Below the pieces are notes generated by a model that worked only from the letters and a program-made list of their open reading frames with translations, was not told where the DNA came from and made no database searches. Of a stretch of DNA of 64,000 nt, positions 24,056 to 55,828 are shown one piece after another (position 1 is the stretch's first letter; the number at the start of each line of letters is the position of its first letter). Location of the stretch: positions 19,987,213 to 20,051,212 of the forward strand of contig NC_090178.1 in assembly GCF_024679245.1 (NCBI RefSeq), in the 5' to 3' direction. A program made the translations under genes and the position numbers. The stretch comes from Pseudorasbora parva (Eukaryota > Chordata > Actinopteri > Cypriniformes > Gobionidae).

Positions 24056-24139
24056 GACAGATGGATCACTGTCTGGATGCAGACCACGTGGGGATCACAC
24101 TTGGTTGTTGGATCAACTGAAGATTTGATTTAAATTGAC
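24056..24139 (-). promoter_or_regulatory. mc2r: mc2r 5' UTR part of the coding exon
   Basis: 84 bases between a pyrimidine-rich acceptor (TTTCTTTCTCTCCAG) and the ATG. No upstream ATG is seen. The 5' non-coding exon and promoter are not located. Confidence 0.5.
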
Positions 24140-26114
24140 CTGGAGAGAAAGAAAAAAAAAGATACAAAGGATATAATTTCATCAATAAATGTTTTGGTCA
24201 ACTGTTGACCAAAAATGAAATCTGAAATGTTTCAGCAACGGTGCATTTAAGTGATCAAATGTGACAACAAAGACATTTAAAAATGTCTTTCAAAAGAGTT
24301 CGGTTTTTAAAAATAAATGTTCTTTGAACTTTGTTTATCAAAAAATCCTTAAAAAAATGTAACATAAAAAGATCTGCATAGTGAGAGAGTGAAGAGCCAC
24401 TGGATCATAGAGTACAGTTTCTTCTTTCTCACAAATATGATATAATTTATGACTATTATACAATTATATGTAAAGTGTTTTATACAGAACTTTCCAACTG
24501 AAAATGTAAAGGATGGAGAATTATACAAAAACAACAACAAAAAAGTTTTTTATTTTAATGTTGTCTATATCAGTTGTTAGAATGTTCTTTTTACTTTTAA
24601 GCTGTTTCAAGTAAAAGTTGAAAGAAGAAGTAAATAGTTATTTAAGCATTTACCTCTTAGAACATTACTGAACAACATTTCGTGAGGATCAAATAAAAAC
24701 ATCAAGCACAAAAGCTCATTTGTTTCGTTTGATCCATTATTTGTTAATGTATTTTCCACACTAAATCTGCTGTACCTTTTCTGGATATGTGAGCTCAAAA
24801 GCAACCATAATTTGAACTTGAAAGGCTGGTCCAGACAAGAACCGAGCCAGTGATTAAAACCTCACATGTTTACAAAAATCCAACATTCCTGACAATTAGA
24901 CTTCTATTCATCCATATCAAGCCCATGCCCACTTTTAGACTGTGTAAGACCCTCCGAACACAGTTGGATTATACTGATCCCAATGGATGAACTAAGTGTA
25001 AAACTATACAAAATTTGTCAAATTCACGTACCGTTTTTCTCATCAAACACACCCACAGGGATTTTTCCTTAGCTTCACATGGAATGTCGCAGAGACTTCA
25101 GTCTGGTGGCACCGGAAAAACTCTGTTCTGGCTGTTAATAGACCGCGTGTGGTCATGCCTGTGTGTATTTGTGTATCCTTGAATGCTCAAGGCAGTGCGA
25201 ACCATTTGTGTTCATGTTCCAAGTAAAGCACGACGCAAGGCCTTTCCTCCCTAACACCATTTATTTATCAAACCTTGTTACACGCATGTTGCATCTGTGT
25301 GGAAACAGCTGCTCTCATCAATGATGGGTGAAGTGGCTAGTTCATTGTTTGCCCTTGGCCTTTTTTAAAGAGCAATGAAGGAGTTTTAGTTGGGTTCAGA
25401 TTCTATTTTGACATCTAAAAAAAAAAAAACGAGGTTAAACATACAACGACGGGCCCCCAGTAATAACAACTTTTTTTTTAGTTTGAACACCTATCATTAC
25501 CAACTTCTTGAGTTTCAGAGACTTTCCAAAGTTTATTCTATACCTCACAATCATAATTAAAACCATTCTAAAATGAACTGAAAAGTAGTGAATGTATTGA
25601 GCGAGAGTAATTATTAAAGAGCAACGAACTCTACGTGAGCAGGTAAACTGCCTCTGTCAGGTGATGCTCTACACTTGTAATTATAAAGCATGATTTGCAC
25701 TGGATTGATGTTCATTAGCATATATCACCACGAGAGAAGCATATGTCCTGTGTTTTTATTCTGTTGTTCTTTTGCACTTTTATATCCCTTTCTAAAAAAA
25801 AAAAAAAGGTGACTGCATTTGAGTGAAACGACAGCATTCATTCAAAACAAATAAACCTCATTATCCAAGGATAATAAACTCTGTGTTAATGCTGCAATCA
25901 CCTGGGGAAACTTGATATAGTTGAGTGATAAGACATAAGTATTCGAAGCTGGAGCTAGTTGGATAAACCTAGCCAGTAGCCACTATATTAAGGCTGTGCC
26001 CACTGAAGTGCCCTTCATTAAAAAGCGCTGAGATTTAGGGACTTTCCATGCCCTGGCCAACAGTCAGTTTCTTTCTCTGATCCTTTCCTTATTCTGCCCC
26101 TCTCTGTGTCTGAT
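24140..26114. other. Region upstream of mc2r
   Basis: AT-rich with short A runs (25418 and 25794). At 25176-25193 an inverted pair TCCTTGA-N4-TCAAGGC resembles two NR5A (SF-1) half sites. No exon is identified. Confidence 0.4.
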
Positions 26115-26420
26115 GTCTTTTTGTGAAATTTGGGGACATTCCATAGGCTTAATGGTTTTAATACCATACAAACCGTATTTTCTATCCCCCTACACTGCTC
26201 TTGTCCCTAAACATACCCATCACAGGAAACTTTCTGCTTTTTTTTACTTTCTCTTCTTTACTTTCTTCTTTAATAAAAAAAATCATCCTGCATGATTAAG
26301 CATTTTGAAAAGTGGGGACATGGGTAATGTCCTCATATTTCACCCTCTTCTTGTAATACCTATGTCATACCCATGGCATACACATTTGTGTCCTGATATT
26401 TCACAAAAACGCTCACTAGA
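26115..26420 (+). repeat. Dispersed fish repeat with GTGGGGACAT motifs
   Basis: Contains GGGGACATTCCATAGGC, TATCCCCCTACACTGC, AACTTTCTGC and GTGGGGACATGGG, in the order of a repeat I recognise as very common in fish genomes. The open frame within it (26113-26295) is not a gene. Confidence 0.6.
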
Positions 26421-26885
26421 CCTTAGGTGTCCCACATTAGGCAGTTATTAAAAACAACAAGAAGATGGAAAGAAGGGATTTTTTTTTATTTTATCACAGC
26501 TTTGCCTTTGAGCAAACAGGCAAACTGCTGAGTATAGAGCTCAATATAGATTTTGGAGTAAGGATAATGAATTAATTACTTTCCTTTGGTTACAGGTGCA
26601 GGAGATTGTGGGTTCTAACATGAAACCAGACTTCATTCACCCCAATGGAAAGCATTTACATGGTCTGAATTGTTCCCTATCCGCTATATTGCACCATGTG
26701 CCATCCACCAGAAAACAGTATGTAAACAAGTGACCAATTAGCGGAGCTTTAGTGTCCATTTATAATGTAGGGCAGATCCTTCAGATTCTTGTTTTGGAGT
26801 ACAGCTTATGGATAACAGTAAAGCTAACATGTTGATACTTAAAGACAAAAAACGTCCATTTTGATTTTATGGGGACTTTAAGAAC
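26421..26885. other. Intergenic, no feature recognised
   Basis: No gene, RNA or clear repeat could be identified. Confidence 0.4.
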
Positions 26886-28330
26886 TCAATCAATCAATCA
26901 ACTTTATTTATATAGCACTTTTACAATCACGATTGTTTCAAAGCAGCTTCAGTGTTAAACAGGACAATATTGCAACAAAATTTGATTTGGCTGTGTCGTT
27001 CTGGAGTAAACAGTGATGTTATCAGCTTATTTTAATTTATCATAGAGCAAAAATGTTGGCAGATCAGTATTATAGTTTATAGATTTCAATAAGACCTAAT
27101 TCATTAATTTTATTTGTATATTTAGTTGAATAACTTGGATCATAATTTTAGTGTCCCCAACTGAGCAAGCCAAGCCAAAGGCGACAGTGGCAAGGAACCA
27201 AAACTCCATCAGGGCGTGATGGAGAAAAATAATATTAGATCGGAATATTCAAAAAATTTGGGTATCACGCAAGAGACAGGGTTGGATGGCCATCGATTAC
27301 ACAAGAGTATGAATACTTGAGAGATCGCAGTTATTGCGCCGGAGACGGGTTTATTGAGGATGACATGCCGGTGAGGCAAATTCAGAGGAGACACCAATTG
27401 ACACGGTCTCAGCAGACACTCCAGGATGTGTTGGTCATGTCCAGACCCAGGTCCACCATCCGATCCGGACATGGCCTGGATCCGGCTGACTGCAGTAAAT
27501 CTCAAGATAAACAGAGAGACTAATATTAGTGTGGATGCCACTGAGGATGTAAGGAGTACATCAGGTGTTATGGGAAGTGTTCCCAGTTTCGGCTGACCTA
27601 GTTAATGCAGCCTAACAATCAGTCAATCAATTTGAATAATGAAAGTTAAAAATATTCTATGTGTATGCTATAGTAAAGAGATGTGTTTTTAGTCTAGATT
27701 TAAACTGACAGAGAGTGTCTGCTTCCCGAACAATGCTAGGAAGACTATTCCAGAGTTTAGGTCCTAAATAGGAAAAGGATCGACCGCCTGCAGTTGATTT
27801 ATATATTCTATAGGTATTATCAACTGGCCAGAGGTTTGAGACTGCAATAGATATGATGTATGTATTGTTAAATTACAATTACAATTCAAATGTATGTAAT
27901 GTTTAATAGAGAGCCAGTGCAGTGTTGACAGAACTGGGCTAATATGATCGTACTTGGTTCTAGTAAGAAGTCAAGCTGCTGCGTTTTGGACTATTTGGAG
28001 TTTGTTTATTAAGCAAGATGGGCAACCACCCAGTAAAGTATTAAAATAATCTAGCCTTGAGCTCATGAACGCATGCACTAACTGTTCAGCATTTTGCATC
28101 GAAAGCATGTCATAGTTTAGATATATTTTTAAGATGGTAGAATGCAGTTTTACAGATGCTAGAAACGTGGCTTTCAAATGAAATATTGTATCAAAGAGCA
28201 CACCCAGGTTCCTCACTGACGACAAGGGCTTGACAGAGCCTTCATCAAGTGTTAGACAGTACTACTTGTGGAGCTTTTCTGTCCAATAATTAAAAATTCA
28301 GTTTTATCTGAATTAAGCAGCTGGCAAACA
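26886..28330 (-). mobile_element. Degenerate non-LTR retrotransposon with RT fragment
   Basis: The plus-strand left edge (AATCAATCAATCAACTTTAT, then TTATATAGCACTTTTAC) is a typical 3' tail of a fish LINE or its SINE partner read backwards. On the minus strand, 28225-27971 reads VRNLGVLFD, AEQLVHAFMSSRLDYFNTLL and INKLQIVQNAAA, the conserved distal reverse-transcriptase region of L2/CR1/Rex-like LINEs; broken frames continue with TRTKYDHISPVLSTLHW. Stops and indels make it inactive. Confidence 0.75.
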
Positions 28331-29489
28331 GGACAGGAGCAGTCGATCAGGAACAATCATCAATCAGCCAGGATCGAGAACTAGTAGGCTAGTTAACCAA
28401 TAGTTAATCTCACTATTCCCATTCAAATTTATCTTTTTATGAAGCAGATATTAAAAAAAGAAATGACCAGTCTTTTTAGATAACTAACTTTTAAGACTAG
28501 TCCAAGGAGCAGTTTGTGTACTGGCCACTGTAGGGAGCGGCCATCAGAATTCCCCTTGGGTATTTGGGCAGCTCATAAATTGGGCCTGCAGACTCGCCTG
28601 CTTTCTCTTAATTTTTTCCGTATGTCTGTGTTAAGTTACTTTACGACTGATATAATAAAACACAGCTAATTACAATATATTTTAATTTAAATCAGCTCAT
28701 GATATTCGGATCGTGTATTAAAAAGTGGCGCTTTCTGTTGACAGAGCGCTCTCGCTCTCGCTCTCTCCCTCTTTCTCTTTCGAGCGCGTGTGTACTGTCT
28801 GGTGTACTCGGGTCGTTGTCATGGAGAAAACAAAACAAAACAAAACAAAACCATTAACGCTACAGATATTTTTCAAGACAAATCAATAAGCAGCACAAAA
28901 GAACTAGCGACTCAAGGTACAGTGACTATCGTCAAAGACTAGAAAGACTAAAAGCGGTGGGAGAAACTGCAACACGTAACATGAATATCGTAATGATACG
29001 ATAATGATACCTTCTAAGTAAAAGAGCCAATCGCTGATTTGAGTTAGAAGCTCCGAGTCATGTTCCAAATAAAAACCTGAGACTCGCGCTTTCAACTGCA
29101 GTGCACAACATTAGCAGGTCTAGCCTGAAAAATAAATATTTTAACGCTATTTGAGAAAACAACATTTATGGGACAAGTCAAGTCCGATTTGTATATATTT
29201 TTTTGCTGATTGGAATATGACGTTTTTGTGAGTTCGGCACGCAGTTTTTAGATAGTAGGTTTCCCCCATTCAAATAGAGAGAACTTGCATGGTCACTAAA
29301 ATCGACTAGGCTCTGACTAAATATAATAAAGTGGTTTCGAGTCTGACGAAAGCACGAAGGCGTGGTTCGTTCGCAAGGTCAAGCTTCATTATGGCATTTC
29401 AGAATGTCTGTAAACAATCGGCAACAAGATAACTTACTTCCGAGCCGGCTAACTGTAAACAGTTACATAGTTAAAAACATGACGAATGA
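28331..29489. other. Intergenic, no gene recognised
   Basis: Contains a CT-rich stretch at 28745-28785 and an (AAAAC)n run near 28827-28850. The part at 28780-28830 has GAGCGCG steps. No exon signal is convincing. Confidence 0.35.
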
Positions 29490-30010
29490 AGATTTTTAAC
29501 TCCAACCGTTGCACTGTGCCAGTTTATATGATGCATGTCAATGGGGTGTAATTTTAAAAGAAAACATGCACAAAATTTGAAATTAAACCCGCGGCTCGTG
29601 ACAACCATAGACTGTAAACACATTGATGCCATGTCTTAAGACACGAAACGATTGGTTTGTGTTAGAAACCAAACAGTATTTATATACTTTTTTTACCTCA
29701 CATACAACACTCAACAGCCGCCACTGTATGAGGTCAAATGTAAGTTACATGTGTAACAATATGTAATTTTTTTGACCTCATTCAGTGGAAGAGATGGCGG
29801 TGCGCTCGCGGCTGTTGGACAGTGTTGTATTTGAGGTAAAAAAAAAAAAAAAAAGGAAAAAAAAAAGATATAAATACGGTTTCTCACACAACCAGTCGTT
29901 TCTCGTATTAAGACAGTCATCACAAGCCCAAGGGTTTAATTTTTTACTCTCATACCGTTGACATGCATTATACGACTGGCACAGTGCAACGGTTGGAGTT
30001 TAAATATGTT
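29490..30010. repeat. Large imperfect palindrome (foldback)
   Basis: Two arms of about 250 bp in inverted orientation around a centre near 29750. Outer pairing: ACTCCAACCGTTGCACTGTG at 29499 against CACAGTGCAACGGTTGGAGT ending about 30000. Middle: TTTACCTCACATACAACACT against AGTGTTGTATTTGAGGTAAA. Inner: AATGAGGTC against GACCTCATT-like sequence. The arms differ by indels (a 30-base A-rich insertion on the right) and roughly a quarter of positions. No transposase. It is probably a foldback DNA element. Confidence 0.8.
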
Positions 30011-30059
30011 TAGTAACTTATGTCTTGGATTCCCTGGGAGTAAGCAGATACACATAAAA

Positions 30060-30089
30060 TGTTCATTTTTGGGTGAACTATCACTTTAA
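30060..30089. repeat. TTAA-type terminus after the palindrome
   Basis: TTTTTGGGTGAACTATCACT followed by TTAA matches the terminus seen at 12541 and 31520. It may be the right end of the element that contains the foldback. Confidence 0.5.
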
Positions 30090-30150
30090 GTGATAAAAGC
30101 TGCGTCTCATTTCTGTTTGTCGTCAGCAGAGGTCACTAGAGTAGCTACGA

Positions 30151-30868
30151 CAGTTTTTCTCAATTGATTTGACACATTTCTCCAAATGAATGTAGTTGCT
30201 CTCAAAACTATTAACACAGCAAACTCAACACACTCTAATGTTGGCAAAACAGTTCAGTATTCACTGCATAATGAAGCACTGCAGTTTATTCTATTAATGC
30301 ATTTATCAAAAATAAATACTAAAATTTGAACTGCAAGTGTGTTCTCTGTTTATTTAATAAAAAATAAGCTGTAGATACACAAATACATAAATGAAAATAC
30401 ACACTTTTCATGTTCTTTAATTGTGTTCTTCAAAGTTCTTTAATGACAAGTTTAGTTGTATACACTGTAAAAAAAAATTCAGGTCTCCATTTGAAAATTT
30501 TCAAGTGACTGATCACATCTAAATTTTTCAGTTGGCCGAATTGAATTTCTGTGAATTAAAATGGTACAAGTTTTTTTTTTGAAAATGGTACAAAAATGCT
30601 AGTGATCTTTGTGAAGACCAATGAAAAAGCTGCAAATGTTTTTCCTGATATATTAGATTTGGTTGGCTGTATGAACTGGGATAACATTAGGGAATTTTGT
30701 GCACAGTGTTTTGAGAAAATTATGCTTTTGATTTGTAATTTGTATGAAATGAAGGAGAATTTACTACTTGTTTAGGACAATTACAAAGTGTACAGATCAC
30801 TGTGTTAAATGTTTTTAGAGCAGTTACCTGAGTTTGGAGAAATGTAGCAAATCAATTGAGAAAAACTG
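30151..30868. mobile_element. Non-autonomous DNA transposon with CAGTTTTTCTCAATTGATTT ends
   Basis: Inverted termini: left CAGTTTTTCTCAATTGATTT, right AAATCAATTGAGAAAAACTG, continuing inward to CATTTCTCCAAA / TTTGGAGAAATG, more than 35 bp in all. The right flank is TA; the left flank is GA, a possible mutated TA, suggesting Tc1/mariner. The 718-bp interior has no coding capacity. Confidence 0.8.
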
Positions 30869-31319
30869 TAATCTTAAGGGTAAAAATTATATCATATGCA
30901 CTCATATCATATGCAAGTTGTCCAAGGATGCTGGAATTCTGGTTATTTAAGAATAAAAAACATTGAGAGGGTGATTTAAAATAATAAATATCTTAATTTT
31001 TAGTTGTTTTAGCTTAATAATTGTTATGTCTTATTTTTACTCATTTTAAGTCAACTTGAGGCGTGGAAGTTTGATTTGGCACCGGGTACCCTGGTTGAGA
31101 ATCACTGCTTTATTTCTTTTTAGCTTTTAACCAAAACTTTGTATTGCAAAAAACAAATTAAATAAAATGTAATATTTTGGGTTTTATTTACAATATAAAT
31201 AAAACCAAAATAAATTAATATGTTATTTTTTTCTTACAACTTAAATAAAAATTAAGTGAATACAAATTTAGTGGCAAGAACAACAGTGCAAGAACATTAT
31301 CACACAAAATAACATATAT
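30869..31319. other. Intergenic, no feature recognised
   Basis: AT-rich (long A/T stretches with TTAAATAAAA motifs). No gene. Confidence 0.4.
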
Positions 31320-31520
31320 TAACAAATATTGATGATAACCAAACAGTTGATGGGCCCTATTGACCATTGCAATTTTTCACCATCAACTGTTTGGTTATTC
31401 GTATTTTTCAAAATAGCTTCTTTTATTTTCAGCAGCAGAAAGAAATTCATACAGGTTAAAAACAACTTGAGGGTGAGTAAATAGGCAGAATTTTCAATTT
31501 TGGGCGAACTGTCCCTTTAA
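31320..31520. mobile_element. TTAA-type element with internal hairpin
   Basis: Right end TTTTGGGCGAACTGTCCCTT then TAA, a common cyprinid terminus. Inside, GATAACCAAACAGTTGATGG pairs with CCATCAACTGTTTGGTTATT about 45 bp downstream, a hairpin of about 20 bp per arm. GAGGGTGAGTAAATAGGC precedes the end, as is usual for this family. Confidence 0.65.
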
Positions 31521-32715
31521 CTTCTGCATTTTGTACTAGGTGACCCATCGTAAATTTCTGTCAGAGTATGAATTCTGCGTTTCTATTGACTGGCCACTAG
31601 AGGGCGTTGCACTGATCATCTGCATTGCCATGCTAGTAGGAGGGTATGGTGGATCCTTGAACGCCTGCAAACGTTTCCTGATCTTGGGATTCGGCAGCTG
31701 TGAGTCACTTTTCCCTGGCTGAGTCTTTGCCTCAAACATTTCTTCTTTTTGGTTACACTAGTCCATAGCAACGGCATTTGTGGGGTGTTTATGAATAGAA
31801 AGATTTGTATGTTCATTCTCAATGCATGACTCAACAGTTTTAATAACCTTTAATTTTCACTTAAATATATCCTACTTGATTCCAGGGAATTCTCTTCTTT
31901 AGTCCTGGATTAGTCGTTTAGACCGCAGTAGAAAATGTTTTGTGTGTTATATAATATAATGAATTTAAGTTTACATCTAAGTTACTGCTAACCATATAAT
32001 AATGTAATCTGAAAATTGTATGAATGCTATATAATTTTAGGAAGGTTTTAGCAGTGTCATTTGACCCAAGGGAGTGTGTCTGGTTTCCTTGTTGTGAAAG
32101 CATTCTAGTTGGAACCTGTCATGTCTTGGAATTTGCTGCATGTGTCCCAATTCTCCACCCTTTGGCCTCCCAAGTCATGTTTTTTTTTTTGACAAAAATG
32201 CACTAAATCTGCAGGTTTCCCTTAAAATCAAACTGCGTCAAACTCTAAAGATTTCCCAGGATCCCGGGCCTACTTATCATGACGTGATCTCATCAGTTCT
32301 CTGGGTGGAGAGACATTTACTCTGGGGAATCTCATTGTTATATTAGAATCTGGTGGTTGTCTGTGACAGTGCAACGAAGATGACAGGGAAAGCGAGCAAC
32401 GGCAAAAAGAAAATGCAGAACAGACAGTCTCATCCTGCAGAATCACACAACTGCCTGTGTTCTAGCTGTCTGACTGTAGGTACTGGGACTTTTCCAGTGA
32501 TCCGCCCATACGCTTATGCCAGGAGTGTCTGCTTTTCCCCCATAGCTTTCTCCTCATATAGTGCTGTATCCAGAAATGTTCTAGAGCACAGTGATTAAAA
32601 TAAATATGGCTTTTATTTTCATTTTTCATTTTTTTATATGAGCTTTTATTTTTCTGTTTTAATTTTAATTTTGTTATCTGATTTTGTCATTTTGTTTTAT
32701 ACATTTATATAAAAA

Positions 32716-32716
<1 letters not shown>
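31521..32716. other. Region upstream of lmna, no gene recognised
   Basis: Open frames at 31540-31722 and 32353-32598 are not recognisable as proteins. The piece at 31590-31610 has CTAGAGGGCG-like sequence, often found inside repeats. Confidence 0.35.

Positions 32717-32780
<64 letters not shown>
32717..32780. repeat. (TA)n microsatellite
   Basis: About 64 bp of TA dinucleotide. Confidence 0.95.
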
Positions 32781-32784
<4 letters not shown>

Positions 32785-33599
32785 CTAGAATTTATGTATT
32801 TCAGTTTAACTTTTAAAAATTTGAATTCTACAACTTAAACTTTTAAGTTTTTAAGTTCAGCTTTATATTTCAGGTAGTTGCAAGGCAACATTTCTCATTT
32901 TTTCATCAAGTTTTTCATCTACTATATGTTATTTCAGATTTATTTAAATGAACAAAAACATGCATTTTTAAGTTTTCATTTTAGTGTTCAATAACAAGAC
33001 TTGCAGATTTGCAGGTTTGATCCTGAACTCTAATATGCACCACAGGGAGTTGATGGGAGGTGACTAGTTAGTAGTTTTTAAGTGAATCGAAGCACAGCCT
33101 TCATTCCCAAAAAGGATTCGTCTCATCCACTCTCTTTCCTTTTACCAAGACACCTGATTGGATAATTCATTTTTTGTATGTCCACCCCTCTGAAATAAAT
33201 ACCAGGCAGAGTTTTTAATACGGGGCTGTTTTCTGTGACAGCTTCGTGCAACAACAAATGGATATATTCTGGATTTCTAGGAAGGAATAATGAGGGATAT
33301 TTTTCTTTGGCTCATGTCTCATGCGTTTGGATGAGTAGCTCTTCGCACTAGCGTTATTTATGTGGAAATATTGATTTAGTTTGTAAACTTATTTAAAAAA
33401 TATTTTAAGTTTAATTTATTTTTTATTGGGTCTATATCAAACATTGTTTTAATTCTATGCTATTTTTATTATTATTTATATTTTTAATTTATTTAGCTGT
33501 GAATTAGTCATTTTCAAGTAAGGGATTTAATTGACTTTAGTTCAAACTGCGTATCTCACAAGTTACAGATTATATAATAAAATGACTAGCTCAGACGAT

Positions 33600-33720
33600 T
33601 CTTTGAACATGTGAAATACAGTACAAGGCAAGCTCTATTCCCTTGTGTGCTCTTACTGAGTCAGACTTCACTAGCTCCACCCTTCCCCTCCTCCCCTCCC
33701 TTGCTCTCCTCCTCCACCTC
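33600..33720 (+). promoter_or_regulatory. lmna: lmna promoter region
   Basis: Just 5' of the non-coding exon there is an AP-1 consensus TGAGTCA at 33657-33663, a CCACCC box at 33677-33682, and a long CT/CCTCCCCT-rich stretch to about 33720; no TATA box is in a sensible place. AP-1, CACCC and Sp1-type sites are the elements known for the mammalian LMNA promoter. The start site was not determined. Confidence 0.5.
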
Positions 33721-33841
33721 TCGTCCCTAAGAGTTTCTGCCAGGATACGAGTCAGAACAGACACTCTCTCTGCAGAGTTTCAACGGGACACAGCAGCCGT
33801 AGGAGCCTTCACCAACCCAAACTCTCTCTCAGCTTTACCAG
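33720..33841 (+). other. lmna: lmna non-coding first exon (5' UTR)
   Basis: The sequence ends at TTTACCAG|GTTAGT, a good donor at 33841/33842. The next acceptor, CCCTGTACAG at 34559, opens the exon with the start codon. The 5' boundary is uncertain. This 718-bp 5' UTR intron contains the TATTC microsatellite. Confidence 0.6.
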
Positions 33842-34441
33842 GTTAGTGATTCAGGCAACTTGAATCAGATTGTGAATGGCCCCATTTATATTTTTCAGTT
33901 GTGTGTTTTTTCTCAATAGCTTAGCATTATACAGTACAATTCCTGTTACTGCTGTAGTTGTGTTGAGGGGGAGTGTCACATGTGCTGTCTAAGCACATTG
34001 TAATGTTTGGAATTACTTCCACACGGTCCAAAACAAATATGTTATCAGAGCTCCTGTAAATGGGCCTTTGACATGCATATCTGTGCAAGTCGTCTATAAA
34101 GTGTGTCCGGTGATCCAGATAAGTTGCAGTAGTTTAGTTTACATGAGTTTAGATCTAAACAAGATTAGTCTATTCAGGAGGGGATGTGGTTGAGATTTGA
34201 AGTAAATGTTAATTCTGGGAAGTTTATGCTGAACATAGGCCTATTTGGATGCGATCAGAGGTTGGGCGTGGCGGAAACTGTAAGACACAAAGTGAGGAGA
34301 AGGAGGGAATATGAGAGGGATGGAGTTAATCATTTGAATTTTATTTTGAACTATAAATAAATGTCAGTATCAGTTTCAGAGTGCCATACTGTGACTGTAA
34401 GAGATTTCTGAACATGTCACCTCTGAAATATGTCTCCCCTT

Positions 34442-34546
34442 TTTCTATTCTATTCTATTCTATTCTATTCTATTCTATTCTATTCTATTCTATTCTATTC
34501 TATTCTATTCTATTCTATTCTATTCTATTCTATTCTATTCTATTCT
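34442..34546. repeat. (TATTC)n microsatellite abutting the lmna start-exon acceptor
   Basis: About 21 copies of TTCTA/TATTC that stop 13 bases before the acceptor AG at 34558-34559. Pyrimidine-rich on the sense strand, it fills the place of the polypyrimidine tract and branch-point region. Confidence 0.95.
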
Positions 34547-34591
34547 ACTCCCTGTACAGTTTCAGGCTAGCAGCAGTACTTTCAATCAGCT

Positions 34592-54505
<19,914 letters not shown>

Positions 54506-54892
54506 ACAAGCTGTAGCCATCTGTCCTTTAACACAAACCAGGAGGAATTTATCCCACAACTATTTTCCTTTTTTTTTTATTACATGTCTTATTACATTAT
54601 ATATTTTGTACTTCAGTCTTTCTTGTTTTGTATTTCATAATCTGCAGGATAGATTTTTTGCTTTTGTATGGCACAAGGCTTCATATGCTGGCAGCTTGTA
54701 GGCTGTAGTTTGCGCTTATAATTATTATGTCCATTGTGTTACTCTAATATATTTGCATGGTGGGCTGGCGGCAGCTTCAGATTTAGAATAATCGTACTGT
54801 ACTCAGGGAGAGAGGCGAACAGAGCACTTCACACTCACACCATGAGCTCTCCACGGGAATGCTGTCAGAACGCAACACGCACAGTCAATAAA
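54506..54892 (+). terminator. lmna: lmna 3' UTR with candidate poly(A) signal
   Basis: The first plus-strand AATAAA after the stop is at 54887-54892. Another lies at 56465-56470. Which one is used, if either, cannot be told from sequence. Confidence 0.4.
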
Positions 54893-55603
54893 CCCTCTCA
54901 ATCATGTGGCAAAACTCTCATGTACTGGACTAGAACTGTACTGCAGGCTGGTTCCTTAGCTCACGTTCAAGGACAAGCTAATGCAAGACAGGAAATTAGG
55001 GATCATTTTTACATTGTCCCTGTCTGTAGGTTTTATGGAATTTTCATGCTACCTCGCAGCAAAATGATGTGCACACACAAAAGGGAAAGGACAGGCTGAA
55101 ATTCTGTGCAGTTTTGTTACAGTGAGACTCCAGGATATGAAATACAGATGCTCTGGATGTAAAACTGCTTTGTACCTGATACAATTGCTTGCACAATTGA
55201 AAAGGGTACTTTGTGTCTTTTGGCAGTGCGTTTACAAGCTCGGACTAGACTGCAGTGTGTTGTGTCCTGTGTAAGTGTTATGGGATGTTTCTGAAAGACT
55301 TGAAGCAACTGTAAAACTAATCCAAAGAAAATCATCGTAGCAGTTTGCATTTGCCAAGATATTGTCAACATTTTAAACAAAAGCTGATTGATTGTTTTAG
55401 AAGGAAAACGTTTGAAGTTTACTTGCAGAGAAAGACATATCAGTTTATATTACGTTACTAAAGAATCATGTTGTGTTTAAAAAGTACCGAGTACTAAATG
55501 ATTCATTGCAGCATTTAAAGAGATGTATTTTTGTTTCAGCCTTAGAGGCAGAATATTTAAATATGCAAAATGACCACCGTCATTCCCAGCTTTAATGTCA
55601 TTT
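54893..55603. other. Region between lmna and an unassigned exon
   Basis: Could be lmna 3' UTR if a distal poly(A) site is used. The open frame 54734-55099 shows no domain. Confidence 0.35.
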
Positions 55604-55819
55604 TTACGGTGGTACTTGAAATGTTTGCGTTTTATCATGTACACTAAAACATTTGTATTCCTCTATGGAACCGAGTGTTGATTTGCTCTCGTCACTCCTC
55701 TCTTGCAGTAGATGATCCAGCTCCTCACCTGGGTAGCTGTAGGCTCCGGTAATCTGAGCAGTCCTTTCCTTCACTGCACAGATGTCCAGTCTGTTTAGGG
55801 CAGTCTGAGAACAAGTTAC
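55604..55819 (-). CDS. Candidate terminal coding exon of an unidentified gene
   Basis: On the minus strand the acceptor-like sequence TTTTTGTTTCAG is followed by 71 codons and a stop. The translation contains TALNRLDICAVKERTAQI, SYPGEELDHLLQERSDES and LGSIEEYKCFSV: balanced composition, hydrophilic, with acidic clusters, more protein-like than the other short frames here. I do not recognise the family. No upstream partner exon was found between here and pear1, and CAG|GTAACT can also be read as a donor. It could be the last exon of a gene, a processed remnant, or chance. Confidence 0.3.
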   Translation of the reverse strand, partial: VTCSQTALNRLDICAVKERTAQITGAYSYPGEELDHLLQERSDESKSTLGSIEEYKCFSVHDKTQTFQVPP

Positions 55820-55828
55820 CTGAAACAA

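Noticed and set aside
27971..28225. Host gene with 84 codons
   Set aside because: Reverse-transcriptase motif (SRLDYFNTLL) and flanking LINE-like sequence show that it is a decayed retroelement.
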